From Roseiarcus sp963809245 (GTDB taxonomy: Bacteria; Pseudomonadota; Alphaproteobacteria; Rhizobiales; Beijerinckiaceae), in the NCBI GenBank assembly GCA_963809245.1, contig CAWEIU010000009.1, positions 372,001 to 436,000 on the forward strand: a stretch of 64,000 nt of DNA, in the 5' to 3' direction. Numbering within the stretch: position 1 is the stretch's first letter; each line of letters starts with the position of its first letter. Shown piece by piece: positions 27,559 to 36,617 of the stretch. A program made the translations under genes and the position numbers. Under the pieces are notes generated by a model. It was not told where the DNA came from. It saw nothing but the letters and a program-made list of their open reading frames with translations, and did not search any database.

Positions 27559-27903
27559 TCAGCGGGACCCGTCTCCGAGCTCGACGAACTCCAGGGCGTC
27601 GATCGCCGCGTTCCTTTCATCCTCCATACGCTTCAGGGAAAGCTCAAACTGCTTGGTGCTGCCTACGCTGCTGCCCATTAGGACCAGCCCGCCAAGCGCA
27701 ACGGTTATCCCGACGATCATCCGAAGCGGCGTGAGGGTCGCCAGACCAAGCATCAAGCAGATAAGCAACGCTGCGCCGGCCAAGATGCACGCGCGTCCCG
27801 CTACGACGAGCCTGCGGCTGCGCTGGATGGCCTCTCGCAGCTCGTCGATCTGCGCCTCAAGTCGCTCGATCTGCTCGGCTGGCGTCGGATCCGCTTTGAA
27901 CAT
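27559..27903 (-). CDS. Small membrane protein with flanking coiled coils
   Basis: 114 residues: an N-terminal coiled coil (EQIERLEAQIDELREAIQRS), two adjacent membrane helices (about residues 33-80) and a C-terminal coiled segment (LSLKRMEDERNAAIDALEF). No family recognised. It is alone on the minus strand, convergent with the propeller gene. Confidence 0.65.
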   Translation of the reverse strand: MFKADPTPAEQIERLEAQIDELREAIQRSRRLVVAGRACILAGAALLICLMLGLATLTPLRMIVGITVALGGLVLMGSSVGSTKQFELSLKRMEDERNAAIDALEFVELGDGSR

Positions 27904-28077
27904 TGAACTCTCAGGCGTTGCGGGTCGGAGTGATCAGGAACTTGCAGCGGTCCCCCGCAAATCGGCGTCGCAACGCGAAGCCGATCGACATGCCGACCTG
28001 AAATGACTTTTCCAACCCAGTCAATCGCATGTCCGCTGCGGGTCGATTCCCCTCGTCCACGGCGCGGCAACCAACTG

Positions 28078-28992
28078 TCAGATCTTAAGCGCTAACCCAC
28101 GCACCGCTTCGACAAGGTCGCGCGTGCTTTCGTCCGGCGTGCGGCCGGCGGTGTCGACGATGGCCTCGGCCTTGGCGTAGAGCGCCTCGCGGCTGGTGAG
28201 GATGGAGGTCAGTTCCTCCATCGCCTTCGGGTTGCCGGCCATCGGCCGCTCGTCGCCCTGTTCGATCACGCGCTTCATGTGCATTTCCGCCGGCGCCTTG
28301 AGCCAGATCGTATGGAAATGCCGCAGCAGAAAAGCGAAGGTCTCGGGCTCCGAGACGATGCCGCCGGCGACCGCGAGCACCACGCTGTCGCTCGTCGCGA
28401 CGACGCGCTCCAGCGCCTGGCGCTCGAGGCGCCGGTAGCCCTCCTGTCCGTAGAGCGCCATGACATCGGTGACGGGCATGCCGCTCTGCTCCTCGATGTC
28501 GCGGTTGAGCTCGACGAACGGCAGCGACAGCTCCTCGCCGAGCCGCCTGCCCAAGGTCGATTTGCCGGCGCCGCGCAGGCCGATCAGCGCAATGCGCCGG
28601 CGGCGCAGCCGCTCCGGATCGCCGGGTTCGAGGATCGCCATCACCTTCTGGCGCTTCTCGCCGGTTGCGCTGCGATAGAGGTCGGCGATTTTTGCGATGT
28701 CCGAGCCCCAGGGATCATCCTCGCCGATCAGCCATTCGACGCGGTGGTCGAGCGCCTGGGCGACCTTGTACAGGAGGCCGATGGAAATGTTGCCGTCGCC
28801 GTTTTCGAGCTGGGCGAGATAGCGCTGCGAGACGCCGGAGAGGTCCGAGAGCACCCGGCGTGCGATGCCTTTGCGCTGGCGCGCCTTGCGCACCCGCTCG
28901 CCGACCGCGGCGATGAAGGCGTCGACCGCCTCGGAACGATCCGCGCAGCTTTCGCCGACGACGTCGCCGCGGAAATTGGTGATCTCATTCAC
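28078..28992 (-). CDS. boxR: BoxR/BzdR-type repressor: XRE helix-turn-helix fused to shikimate-kinase-like domain
   Basis: Transcriptional repressor of benzoate catabolism, induced by benzoyl-CoA in the characterised Azoarcus proteins. The N-terminal half has an XRE helix-turn-helix (ARRVLSDLSGVSQRYLAQLE); after a linker the C-terminal half is a shikimate-kinase-like fold with a P-loop (IGLRGAGKSTLGRRLGEE) and ELNRDIEEQSG, used for effector binding rather than catalysis. I chose the GTG at 28992, which has AAGGA upstream; a GTG at 29028 would add 12 residues. It lies directly downstream of boxA on the same strand. Candidate operator repeats are seen upstream of boxC and of the benzoate-CoA ligase gene. 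Confidence 0.93.
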   Translation of the reverse strand: MNEITNFRGDVVGESCADRSEAVDAFIAAVGERVRKARQRKGIARRVLSDLSGVSQRYLAQLENGDGNISIGLLYKVAQALDHRVEWLIGEDDPWGSDIAKIADLYRSATGEKRQKVMAILEPGDPERLRRRRIALIGLRGAGKSTLGRRLGEELSLPFVELNRDIEEQSGMPVTDVMALYGQEGYRRLERQALERVVATSDSVVLAVAGGIVSEPETFAFLLRHFHTIWLKAPAEMHMKRVIEQGDERPMAGNPKAMEELTSILTSREALYAKAEAIVDTAGRTPDESTRDLVEAVRGLALKI

Positions 28993-29068
28993 GACGCCGG
29001 TCCTTGGAACGACAGCTCCCAGGCGCACCCCTGGGATTGCACTATAGTTCCGAGCGGCGCGGCGCGCA

Positions 29069-30265
29069 TCAATAGGTTTCGACGTGGTAGCGGCCTTCCT
29101 CGCGCATGCCGTCGCGCAGAGCGATCCATTGCAGGCCGCGGCTCGCGCTGATCGCGTCGAGCGCCTGTTCGACGCCCTGTTCCATCGCGCGCAGGCCGCA
29201 GACGTAGATGTAGGCGTTGGGATCGGCCAGAAGATCGCCGATCGCTTCGCGCTCCTCGCGCAGCTTGTCCTGCACGTAGCGGCGCGGAACGTCGCCGACC
29301 CGGCTGAACACGAGGTGCTTCTTCAGCAGCGCATCGGGCACCTTGGCGAGCGGCCCGAAATAGGGGAGCTCGCTGGGCGAGCGCGCCCCGAAGACGAGCG
29401 TCATGGCCGCGGACTCCGCGGCGCCGCCGTCACGCTGCCGGCGCATGGTGAAGGCGCGGAACGGCGCCGAGCCGGTGCCGGTGCAGATCATCAACAGGCG
29501 CGCCTTGGGATCGTTCGGCATCAGGAAGGTCGCGCCGAATGGTCCGGTCAGGCGCACCTTCGCGCCCTTCTCGAGGTCGCAGAGGTAGTTGGAGCAGACG
29601 CCGTTCTCCTCCCGCTTCACGGTCAGGGAAAGGTTGTTGAAATTGGGCCGCTCGCCGTCGCGCGGGCTCGAGACCGAATAGAGTCGCGGCAAATGGGGCT
29701 TTCCCTCCGCGTCGAGGCCGGGCGGGATCACCCCGACGCTCTGGCCTTCGAGAACCGGGAAGGGCTGACCGCCGAGATCGAGGATGATGTGTCGCACGTC
29801 GTTGTCGACGTCGGAAGCGGTGAGCCGGTAGTTGCCTTGCACCGTCGCCTCGGCGGGCTTGCCGAGCGTATAGAGATTGATGGTCGGCTTGGTCGCCGAC
29901 CGCGGCGGGCGCGACCGGCCGCCCACGCCGCTATGCGCGTCGGCGAGGAGGAGCGCTATCTCAGGGTCGAGCGCCTCGCTCGCGCCGTCGTCCAACGCGG
30001 CTTCCGCGAAGACTTGCTGGGCCGGCATCTCGCTCCAGCCATATTGCTGCTCGAGCGAGTAGGGTTCCTCGACGACGCGCCATTCGTCGATCGAGCCGGT
30101 CGGGCAGGGGGCGATGCAATCCAGGCAGAAATTGCACTTGGAGGCGTCGACGACGACGTTGACGCCGTCGTGCTCGATCGCGCCCACCGGACACATCGAC
30201 TCGCAGGTGTAGCAGCGGATGCAAATCTCGGGATTGATCAGGTGCTGTTTGATCGGTTGGTTCAT
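29069..30265 (-). CDS. boxA: Benzoyl-CoA 2,3-epoxidase reductase component BoxA
   Basis: NADPH-dependent flavin and iron-sulfur reductase that supplies electrons to the BoxB epoxidase; 398 residues. N terminus has two [4Fe-4S] ferredoxin motifs (CIRCYTCESMCP and CNFCLDCIAPCP). The C-terminal two thirds is a ferredoxin-NADP reductase module with RLYSVSSPRDGE for flavin and CTGTGSAPFRAF for nucleotide binding, ending YHVETY. The ATG at 30265 (MNQPIK) matches family N termini. A frameshift in boxB makes the upstream reading frame run into it. Confidence 0.95.
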   Translation of the reverse strand: MNQPIKQHLINPEICIRCYTCESMCPVGAIEHDGVNVVVDASKCNFCLDCIAPCPTGSIDEWRVVEEPYSLEQQYGWSEMPAQQVFAEAALDDGASEALDPEIALLLADAHSGVGGRSRPPRSATKPTINLYTLGKPAEATVQGNYRLTASDVDNDVRHIILDLGGQPFPVLEGQSVGVIPPGLDAEGKPHLPRLYSVSSPRDGERPNFNNLSLTVKREENGVCSNYLCDLEKGAKVRLTGPFGATFLMPNDPKARLLMICTGTGSAPFRAFTMRRQRDGGAAESAAMTLVFGARSPSELPYFGPLAKVPDALLKKHLVFSRVGDVPRRYVQDKLREEREAIGDLLADPNAYIYVCGLRAMEQGVEQALDAISASRGLQWIALRDGMREEGRYHVETY

Positions 30266-30300
30266 CGCACGTCCGCCAGTGTTCTCCCTCTCGGGAAGTC

Positions 30301-31753
30301 TCACGCCATGTGAAGCTTCACATACTCGAAGTCGCCCGGCTTGTTGTCGATGCCGACCTTCGGCGGGGCGATCCACGAGGCGAATTTGCCGGGCTCCATG
30401 CAAGGCTTCATCAGCGACTGGATGAAGTCGCCGTCCGACTTGCTGGGCAGCCAGTCGCCGACGCTCGCGTCCCACTCCGCGCTGGAGACGAGCTTGCCCT
30501 CGGGGTTGACAGGCTTGCCGGCGAAAACGCCGATCTTGCGATTGAAGCCCTCGTGCGGGAAGCTTGAGCTCGAATTTGACGCCGACGCTTTCGATGATCT
30601 TGTTCCAGCGCCCGACGCCGCCGGCCGCGTCGCGCGTATAGTCGTCGCGCAGGCGCATGTTGATGGCGGTGAGCGCCGGCGCCTCGGCGAGCTTGATCTC
30701 GCCGTCGACGAACTGAACCACCGGATAGGTCGCGGCGACGAGCTTGTGATCGTCTTGCAGACGATGCTCCATGAAGCGGCCCTTGATCCCGGCGTTGAAG
30801 GCGTTGGCGGCGTTGGTTGAGACCTCTTGGCCAAACAGATCGAGCGACAGCGTGTAGTGCAGATTGAGCTTCTTTTGCATGGTCGGCAGGTCGATCACGC
30901 CGAGCGCGCGCACCCGCGCGATGTCATAGGGGTCGTCAATGCCCGCCTGGCGCATCGCCTCGCAAGTGCGCTGGATGGCGCGCCCGACGCCGGTCTCGCC
31001 GACGAACATGTGGTGCGCTTCTTCCGTCAGCATGAAGCGGCAGGTGCGCGACAGCGGATCGAAGCCCGACTGCGCCAGGCTCTCGAGCTGCATCTTGCCG
31101 TCGCGGTCGGTGAAGTAGGTGAACATGAAGAAGGACAGCCAGTCCGGGGTCTCCTCGTTGAAGGCGCCGAGCATGCGGGGCGCCTCCTCCGAGCCGGAAC
31201 TGCGCCGCAACAGATCGTCGGCTTCATCGCGTCCGTCGGCGCCGAAATATTTGTGCAGCAGATAGACCATCGCCCAGAGGTGGCGGCCCTCCTCGACATT
31301 GACCTGGAAGAGATTGCGCATGTCGTAGAGCGAGGGCGCAGTATTGCCGAGGAACCGCTGCTGTTCCACCGAAGCGGGCTCCGTGTCGCCCTGGATGACG
31401 ATCAGGCGGCGCAGCATGGCGCGATATTCGCCCGGCACTTCCTGCCAGGCCGGCTCGCCGGCGTGCTCGCCGCAGGGAATGCGGCGGTCCTCGACCTGCG
31501 GAGCCAGCAGCACGCCCCAGCGATATTCCGGCATCTTCACATAGTCGAACTTCGCCCAGCCTTTCGGATCGACGCTGACGGCGGTGCGCAGATAGACCAT
31601 GCTCTCCTGGAATTTCCTGGGGATGAGGTCGTTCCACCAATTGATGTAGCCGGGGTGCCACTTCTCCAGCGCTTTGAGCACGCGCCGGTCGGAGGAGAGG
31701 CCGACATTGTTGGGGATCAGCGTGTCGTAGCTGACGTTGAGAAGTTCGTTCAT
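30301..31753 (-). CDS. boxB: Benzoyl-CoA 2,3-epoxidase oxygenase component BoxB (frame broken by one base)
   Basis: Di-iron enzyme that converts benzoyl-CoA to its 2,3-epoxide with O2. Read with one correction it is 483 residues, the family size. Di-iron ligand motifs are visible as EEGRHLW and TEEAHHMF. After VKFELKLP the frame slips: one extra base in the C-run (plus-strand GGG, 30557-30559) turns the conserved HEGFNRKIGVFAGKPV continuation out of frame. The correct last 86 residues, ending GDFEYVKLHMA, lie in the next frame down to the TGA at 30301. Without correction the frame fuses to BoxA. Probable sequence error; a true mutation would cripple growth on benzoate by this route. Confidence 0.92.
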
Positions 31754-31772
31754 CGTGAAGCTCCATCTTTTT

Positions 31773-31886
31773 TCCCTTCTCCCGCCAGCGGGAGAAGGTG
31801 GCCCGAAGGGCCGGATGAGGGCCGGATGAGGGTCAGCGCCACTCCTGCCCTCACCCCAACCCTCTCCCGCGAGCGGGAGAGGGGGC
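31773..31886. repeat. Palindromic repeats between boxB and boxC
   Basis: Two hairpins of the GGGAGAAGG family face each other: CTTCTCCCGCCAGCGGGAGAAGG with GGCCCGAAGGGCC at the left, a duplicated GGCCGGATGAGG, and CTCTCCCGCGAGCGGGAGAGG at the right next to the boxC stop. They separate boxC from boxB in what otherwise looks like one operon and may tune the downstream mRNA. Confidence 0.75.
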
Positions 31887-33550
31887 TAGACGCGCCGCAT
31901 GTCGTAGTCGCCGCGCGTTCCGGTCCCGTAGCGCTTCAGCGCGCCGTTCTCGCCGACGGCGTTCGGGCGCTGAAAAACCCAGTTCTGCCAGGCGGTGAGA
32001 CGGCCGAAGATGCGAGTCTCCATCGTCTCTGGGCCGGCGAAGCGCAGGTTCGCCTCCATGGCCGTGAGCGCGTCGGGCGAGAAGCTCGCGCGCTCCTCGA
32101 GGAAGATGCGCACTTCGTCGTCCCAATCGACTTCGTCGAAGGCGAAGGTGACGAGGCCGAGCGCGCTCGCCTCGTCCGCTTCGAGCGGACGTCCCACCGC
32201 GCCCGCGGCCTCTTCGATCTTGGCGGGCTCGCCGAGAAAGCGCGTCCCAAGCCGCGTCAGGCCGTTCGACATCAGATAGGGGCCGAAATTGGCGCTCGTC
32301 AGCGTGATCGCGGCGGCGGCGCGATTGTCGCCCTCGAATTCGCCCTGCATCATGTACGTGCGGTCGCATGCGAACAGCAGATCCGCGAGGAAGCCGGCGA
32401 AGCAGGAGCCGTTCTCGACCAGCGCGACCAGCGAGCGCGAGGTGAGGTCGACGCGCTTCAAGATGCGCTTCCAATAGAGCTGGATCTCGCGCGCGAACCA
32501 ATCGCGCGCCGCATTGTCGGCGACGAGTTTCTCGTGCGCCGCGACCTTCGACGCGTCGCCCTGCGACTTGAAGACGAGGACGCCGATCGTCGGCTCGTTG
32601 AGGCGCAGATGCAGGATCGCGTCGTCGAGTTCGCGCGCGAGACGCAGCATCCAGGTGGCCGCGCCCTCGGCGTGCAATTCGGCCAGCGAAACGGGCGCGT
32701 CGCGATCGGGGCCGGCGAGCGTGATGGTCGCGATCCGTTTGTGATGGTCGATCTGCGCTTCGACCAGCGAATAGCGCACCGAGCCGTCCTCGCCGAAGGC
32801 GCGCTCCAGCGGCGTCAGCGCGACGCCCGCGCCGGGCTCGACAGGATTTGAGCGCGCTGCGAATTCGCGGGCGCGCGCAGCGACCGAGTCCTCGAATTTC
32901 GAATTGGCGACGACCTCGTCGACGAGGCGCCATTCCTCGGCGCGCCGTCCCCTGACGCCTTCTTCGGTCGAACAGAAGACGTCGGCGAGATCGCGCCGCA
33001 CCTTGCGCTTGTCGGTCACGCGCGTCAGGCCGCCGGTGCCCGGCAGCACCGCGAGCAGCGGCACTTCGGGCAGCGCCACCGAGCTCGAGCCGTCGTCGGT
33101 GAGGATGATGTGATCGCAGGCGAGCGCGATCTCGTAGCCGCCGCCCGCGCAGGCGCCCTTCACGGCGCAGATGTAACGCTGGCCGGAGTCCGCGCCCGCC
33201 GCTTCGAGGGCGTTGCGGGTCTCGTTGGTGAACTTGCAGAAGTTCACCTTATGCGCATGCGTCGCCCCGCCGAGCATGCGAATGTTGGCGCCGGCGCAGA
33301 AGACGCGATCCTTGCCCGAGCGCAGCACCACCGCGCCGACTTCCGGATGTTCGAAGCGCATGCGCTGCACGATGTCCGCCAGCTCGATGTCGACGCCGAG
33401 ATCGTAGGAATTGAGCTTGAGCTGATAGCCCTCGAACAGCCCGCCGTTCTCGTCGACGTCCATGAAGACGGTCGCGACGGCGCCGTCATAGGCGACGCGC
33501 CAATGGCGATAGCGCGACGGATCGGTCTGGAAATCGATGCGCTTGCTCAC
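31886..33550 (-). CDS. boxC: 2,3-epoxybenzoyl-CoA dihydrolase BoxC
   Basis: Crotonase-superfamily enzyme that hydrolytically opens the epoxide ring of 2,3-epoxybenzoyl-CoA, releasing formate; 554 residues, the characteristic double length of BoxC. The oxyanion-hole regions include GKDRVFCAGANIRMLGG and a second crotonase-like half from about residue 270 on; the family start KRIDFQTDPSRYRHW is present. GTG start at 33550 with GGGGAGA upstream. It heads the minus-strand boxC-boxB-boxA-boxR series; formate released here could feed the formate dehydrogenase in the same window. Confidence 0.95.
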   Translation of the reverse strand: MSKRIDFQTDPSRYRHWRVAYDGAVATVFMDVDENGGLFEGYQLKLNSYDLGVDIELADIVQRMRFEHPEVGAVVLRSGKDRVFCAGANIRMLGGATHAHKVNFCKFTNETRNALEAAGADSGQRYICAVKGACAGGGYEIALACDHIILTDDGSSSVALPEVPLLAVLPGTGGLTRVTDKRKVRRDLADVFCSTEEGVRGRRAEEWRLVDEVVANSKFEDSVAARAREFAARSNPVEPGAGVALTPLERAFGEDGSVRYSLVEAQIDHHKRIATITLAGPDRDAPVSLAELHAEGAATWMLRLARELDDAILHLRLNEPTIGVLVFKSQGDASKVAAHEKLVADNAARDWFAREIQLYWKRILKRVDLTSRSLVALVENGSCFAGFLADLLFACDRTYMMQGEFEGDNRAAAAITLTSANFGPYLMSNGLTRLGTRFLGEPAKIEEAAGAVGRPLEADEASALGLVTFAFDEVDWDDEVRIFLEERASFSPDALTAMEANLRFAGPETMETRIFGRLTAWQNWVFQRPNAVGENGALKRYGTGTRGDYDMRRV

Positions 33551-33570
33551 GGCGTCTCCCCGGCTAGTTT

Positions 33571-33630
33571 ATGCACAATAATGCTTACAGCGGAAAATGC
33601 AAGAGCGGAGGAGGATTCGTGGCGTGTGCA
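33571..33630. promoter_or_regulatory. Candidate BoxR operator/promoter region upstream of boxC
   Basis: TGCA tetramers at 33572-33575, 33598-33601 and 33627-33630, with TGCT at 33582-33585 exactly one helical turn from the first. Studied BzdR/BoxR proteins recognise TGCA repeats spaced by six bases (family knowledge). The region is AT-richer than its surroundings and sits 20-80 bases upstream of the boxC start. Confidence 0.6.
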
Positions 33631-33714
33631 AAAATAGACAGCAAGATCAACGACGGTGGTCACCGGGAGTGGCTTTGCGAAGATGAATTATAGTGCTTAA
33701 TCTCGTCGCGGGGC

Positions 33715-33801
33715 TGTCACCCCCGCGAAAGCGGGGGGCCAGACAACCGGCGCAGGCCTTCGTCCTTTGACTCCTGGATGCCCGCTTCCGCGGGCACGAC
33801 A
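33715..33801. repeat. Inverted repeat of the CCGCGAAAGCGG type
   Basis: Begins TGTCACCCCCGCGAAAGCGG and ends CCGCTTCCGCGGGCACGACA, so both hairpin arms and outer ends are mirrored. It lies between boxC and the alpha/beta hydrolase gene. Distinct from the GGGAGAAGG and GTCATTGCGA repeat families also present in the window. Confidence 0.75.
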
Positions 33802-33820
33802 GTCGGCGCTGTTGGGGCGT

Positions 33821-34648
33821 TCACGCAATCTCGATCTTGGCCTCTTCGATGCGTTGGAGCCTTGCGCAGAAGTCGGCGACGGCGGCGAGCGTCGCATCGG
33901 CGCGTTCGAGATGCGGCGCGTGTCCGCAGCCCTCAAGAATTTCGACGTCGACGGGCGCGTAGCTGCGCGTCTCGATCTCGCGGACCTGCGCCAGCGTGCC
34001 GTAGGGATCGGCGTCGCCCTGAAGGACCAGGGCGGGCACGCGCCAATAGTCGACCGCGTCGGCGATGTTCCAGGACTTGAATCCGGGATCGAGCCAGGCG
34101 TCGTTCCAGCCGCGGAATGCGACCTCGACGTTGCGATGATATTTGGCGAGGCGCGCTCGCAGATCGCCCGTCTCGTAGGCGACGCGCGCCGCGGCGATCG
34201 ACGCGAGGCCGCTTTCCTCGGTAAAGACATGCGGCGCGATCAGGACGAGGCCGCGCACGCGGAAATCCTCGACCGACCCGGCGTAGATCGCCGCGATCGA
34301 GGCGCCGTCGCTATGGCCGAGCAGCACGCCGCGCTTAAGGCCGATCGCATCGAACAGTGGCGGCAGCGTCTCGCGCGCTTCGCGCGTCATGTAGTCGAGC
34401 GGGCGGGGCAGGGGCGCGGGATCGGACGCGCCGTAGCCGGCGCGCGAAAAAGCGAAGACGCCGAGGCCGGTCGCCTCAGTAAGCTTTTGCGGAAAATCGC
34501 GCCATAGCGCAACGCAGCCGAGCCCCTCGTGCAGCATCACGATCGTCGGCGTCGCGTCGGGGCTGGGACCGATCGTCAGCGTCTCCAGGCGAACGCCGCC
34601 GATCGTCACGGCGCCGCTCGCGCCGTCGCTCCAGGCGAATGACGCCAT
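33821..34648 (-). CDS. Alpha/beta hydrolase of the benzoate gene cluster
   Basis: A 275-residue alpha/beta hydrolase: oxyanion region MLHEGLGCVALWRDFP, nucleophile serine in LLGHSDGASIA (near residue 100), acid residue in LQGDADPYG and histidine in EGCGHAPHLE. Proteins of this kind often sit next to benzoate-CoA ligase genes, where they may hydrolyse CoA thioesters or lactone intermediates; the substrate is not known. Its ATG follows the restored ligase stop by three bases (TGAGGAATG), so the two are coupled. Confidence 0.85.
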   Translation of the reverse strand: MASFAWSDGASGAVTIGGVRLETLTIGPSPDATPTIVMLHEGLGCVALWRDFPQKLTEATGLGVFAFSRAGYGASDPAPLPRPLDYMTREARETLPPLFDAIGLKRGVLLGHSDGASIAAIYAGSVEDFRVRGLVLIAPHVFTEESGLASIAAARVAYETGDLRARLAKYHRNVEVAFRGWNDAWLDPGFKSWNIADAVDYWRVPALVLQGDADPYGTLAQVREIETRSYAPVDVEILEGCGHAPHLERADATLAAVADFCARLQRIEEAKIEIA

Positions 34649-34651
34649 TCC

Positions 34652-36197
34652 TCAGGGTTCCTTCAGTTTGTAGCGCTGGATTTTGCCGGTCGCCGTCTTC
34701 GGCAATTCCTGGATGATCTCGATCCAGCGCGGATATTTCCATTTGCCGATGCGCTCCTTGACGTGCTCCTTCAAGGCGGCGCTGAGAATCCGCGCCGTCG
34801 GCGCCGGGCTTCAGCACGACGAAGGCTTTCGGCTTCGTCAACCCGTCGGCGTCGCGGGCGGGAACGACCGCCGCTTCGAGCACGCTCGGATGGGTGATCA
34901 GCGCCTGCTCCACCTCGAAGGGCGCGACCCAGATCCCGCTCACCTTGAACATGTCGTCGGTGCGCCCGCAATAAGCGTAGCGTCCACCTGCGAGCTTCAC
35001 ATATTTGTCGCCGGTGCGCGTCCAGTGACCCTGGAAAGTCGAGCGGGTCTTGTCGCGCTGGTTCCAGTAGTCGGCGGCAGCGGAGGCGCCGCGCACCAGC
35101 AACTCCCCGATCTCGCCCTCCGCGACGTCGGAACCGCTTTCGTCGACGAGCCGCACGTCGTAGCCGGGCGTCGCGACGCCGGACGAGCCGTAGAGAACCT
35201 CGCCGGGGCGATTGGAGAGAAAGATGTGCAGCATCTCGGTTGAGCCGACGCCGTCGAGGATGTCGACGCCGGTCAAGCCTAGCCAGCGCTCGCCGATCTC
35301 CTTGGGCAGCGCTTCGCCCGCCGAGATGCAGCGGCGCAGCGGCGCCGCCATGGCGCCCCGCCCGGCCTCGAGCTCGGCGACCATCGCCGCATAGAGCGTC
35401 GGTACGCCGCAGAAGATCGTCGGCTTGAAGCGTTGAAGAATGTCGAACACCGCCTCCGGCGTCGGGCGCTTGGGGTAGAGCACCGCCGTCGCGCCGACCG
35501 AGAGCGGAAAGGTCATCGCATTGCCGAGCCCGTAGGCGAAGAAGAGTTTGGCGGCGGAAAAGACCACGTCGTCTTGCTCGATTTGCAGCACCTGGGCGCC
35601 GTAGGTGTCGGCGGTGCATTTGAGGCTGCCGTGCATGTGGCGCACGCCTTTGGGCTCGCCGGTCGAACCTGAGGAATAGAGCCAGAAGGCGCATTCGTCG
35701 GGCGAGACGGCGATCGCCGGGCGGCTCTCGCAGCGGGCGAGCTCCGCTTCGAACGAGAGCGCGCCGGCGGGCGGCTCGCCGCCGACGACGAATATTTTTT
35801 TCAAATGCGGGTGCTCGCGCAGGATCGGCGCGACGACAGGCAGCAGCGCGTGCGTGACGAACAGCGCGCACGCCCGGCTGTCGTCGAACATCGTCTCATA
35901 GACGTTGCTCGCCAGCAGCGTATTGAGCAGAACCGGCACGACGCCCGCCTTCAGGGCGCCCCAGAAGATCGCCGGCGTTTCGATCTGATCGAGCATGAGG
36001 ACCGCGACGCGGCTCTCGCGGCGGATGTCGTGACGCTGCATCAGATGCGCGACGCGCCCGCTGTCGGCGGCGAGTTCGGCGTAGGTGAGCGAGCGGCCCG
36101 CTTCGCCGGCTTCGACATAGGCGCGCTTGTCGCGCAGGGGGCCGTCGGCATGGCGATCGACGAAATAGACGGCGGCGTTCCCGGCGGTCTCGATCAT
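34652..36197 (-). CDS. Benzoate-CoA ligase (frame broken by one base)
   Basis: ATP-dependent acyl-CoA synthetase that activates benzoate, the entry step of the box pathway. With one correction it is 514 residues. AMP-binding motif YSSGSTGEPKGVRHMHGS near residue 180, GVGSTEMLHIF, and TGDKYVKLAGGRYAYCGRTDDM. Near 34787-34788 one extra base shifts the frame; the true C terminus (HVKERIGKWKYPRWIEIIQE, then the catalytic lysine in TATGKIQRYKL) continues in the next frame to the TGA at 34652-34654. Uncorrected, the frame lacks that lysine and runs on into the hydrolase gene. ATG at 36197 with GGGGAGGA. Could be called bclA/badA. Confidence 0.92.
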
Positions 36198-36292
36198 CCG
36201 TCCTCCCCTTGCGCCTGCGTGTCCAGGGCCTCGGCGGCCTCGGCTGGCCGGCGCGCCGCGATGTGCGCGGTCGACCGGCCTGTTCCTGCTTA

Positions 36293-36335
36293 TGCGTTAA
36301 AATGCATCTTGTGCGGCGCTGTGCAAGATAGTGCG
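36293..36335. promoter_or_regulatory. Candidate BoxR operator upstream of benzoate-CoA ligase
   Basis: TGC cores start at 36293, 36303, 36312, 36322 and 36332, i.e. every 9-10 bases on one helix face; two are full TGCA (36303-36306 and 36322-36325), the others TGCG. Spacing matches the TGCA-N6-TGCA pattern described for BzdR/BoxR operators. It lies about 100-140 bases upstream of the ligase ATG. Confidence 0.65.
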
Positions 36336-36423
36336 AGCGACGGCGCCGACGGCTGCCGTCGCCCGGGCGGCCTGCGCAGATCTCGTAACGCGAAGTGTAG
36401 TCGTTATCTTCGCGGTGACAGTG

Positions 36424-36439
36424 TACAATTGAAATTGTA
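36424..36439. promoter_or_regulatory. Perfect inverted repeat, 7-2-7
   Basis: TACAATT-GA-AATTGTA in an AT-rich stretch between two divergent genes. A dimeric regulator could bind it; the sequence does not match a site I can name with confidence. Confidence 0.6.
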
Positions 36440-36505
36440 TCGCATATCTTAAGTCAAATAAATTTTCCCGTAGTCATCCGTAATAATCGGTAGCGTTAAA
36501 AACCG

Positions 36506-36534
36506 TTGACTATTTTCAGTTGCTGCCGTACGAT
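36506..36534 (+). promoter_or_regulatory. Sigma-70-like promoter for the di-haem peroxidase gene
   Basis: TTGACT (36506-36511), 17-base spacer, TACGAT (36529-36534). Transcription would start near 36541, about 75 bases before the ATG at 36618. Confidence 0.6.
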
Positions 36535-36617
36535 AAAGTACTCTTGCGTCAGGCGATTTGTACTTCGTTCGCCGCTCGAATGAGGCGCAAATGCCGGTGC
36601 CGTGTCGGGGTGATCCC

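Larger units (their letters stand above)
36198..36617. other. Divergent intergenic region, benzoate-CoA ligase / di-haem peroxidase
   Basis: 420 bases without a gene. The left part (36290-36340) carries the phased TGC repeats of a candidate BoxR operator. The right part is strikingly AT-rich compared with the rest of the window and contains a perfect inverted repeat and a sigma-70-like promoter, both listed separately. Confidence 0.6.

Noticed and set aside
29069..31753. Natural BoxB-BoxA fusion protein of 894 residues
   Set aside because: The fusion exists only because of one extra base; the conserved BoxB C terminus is intact in the next frame and BoxA has its own start, so two genes are the better reading.
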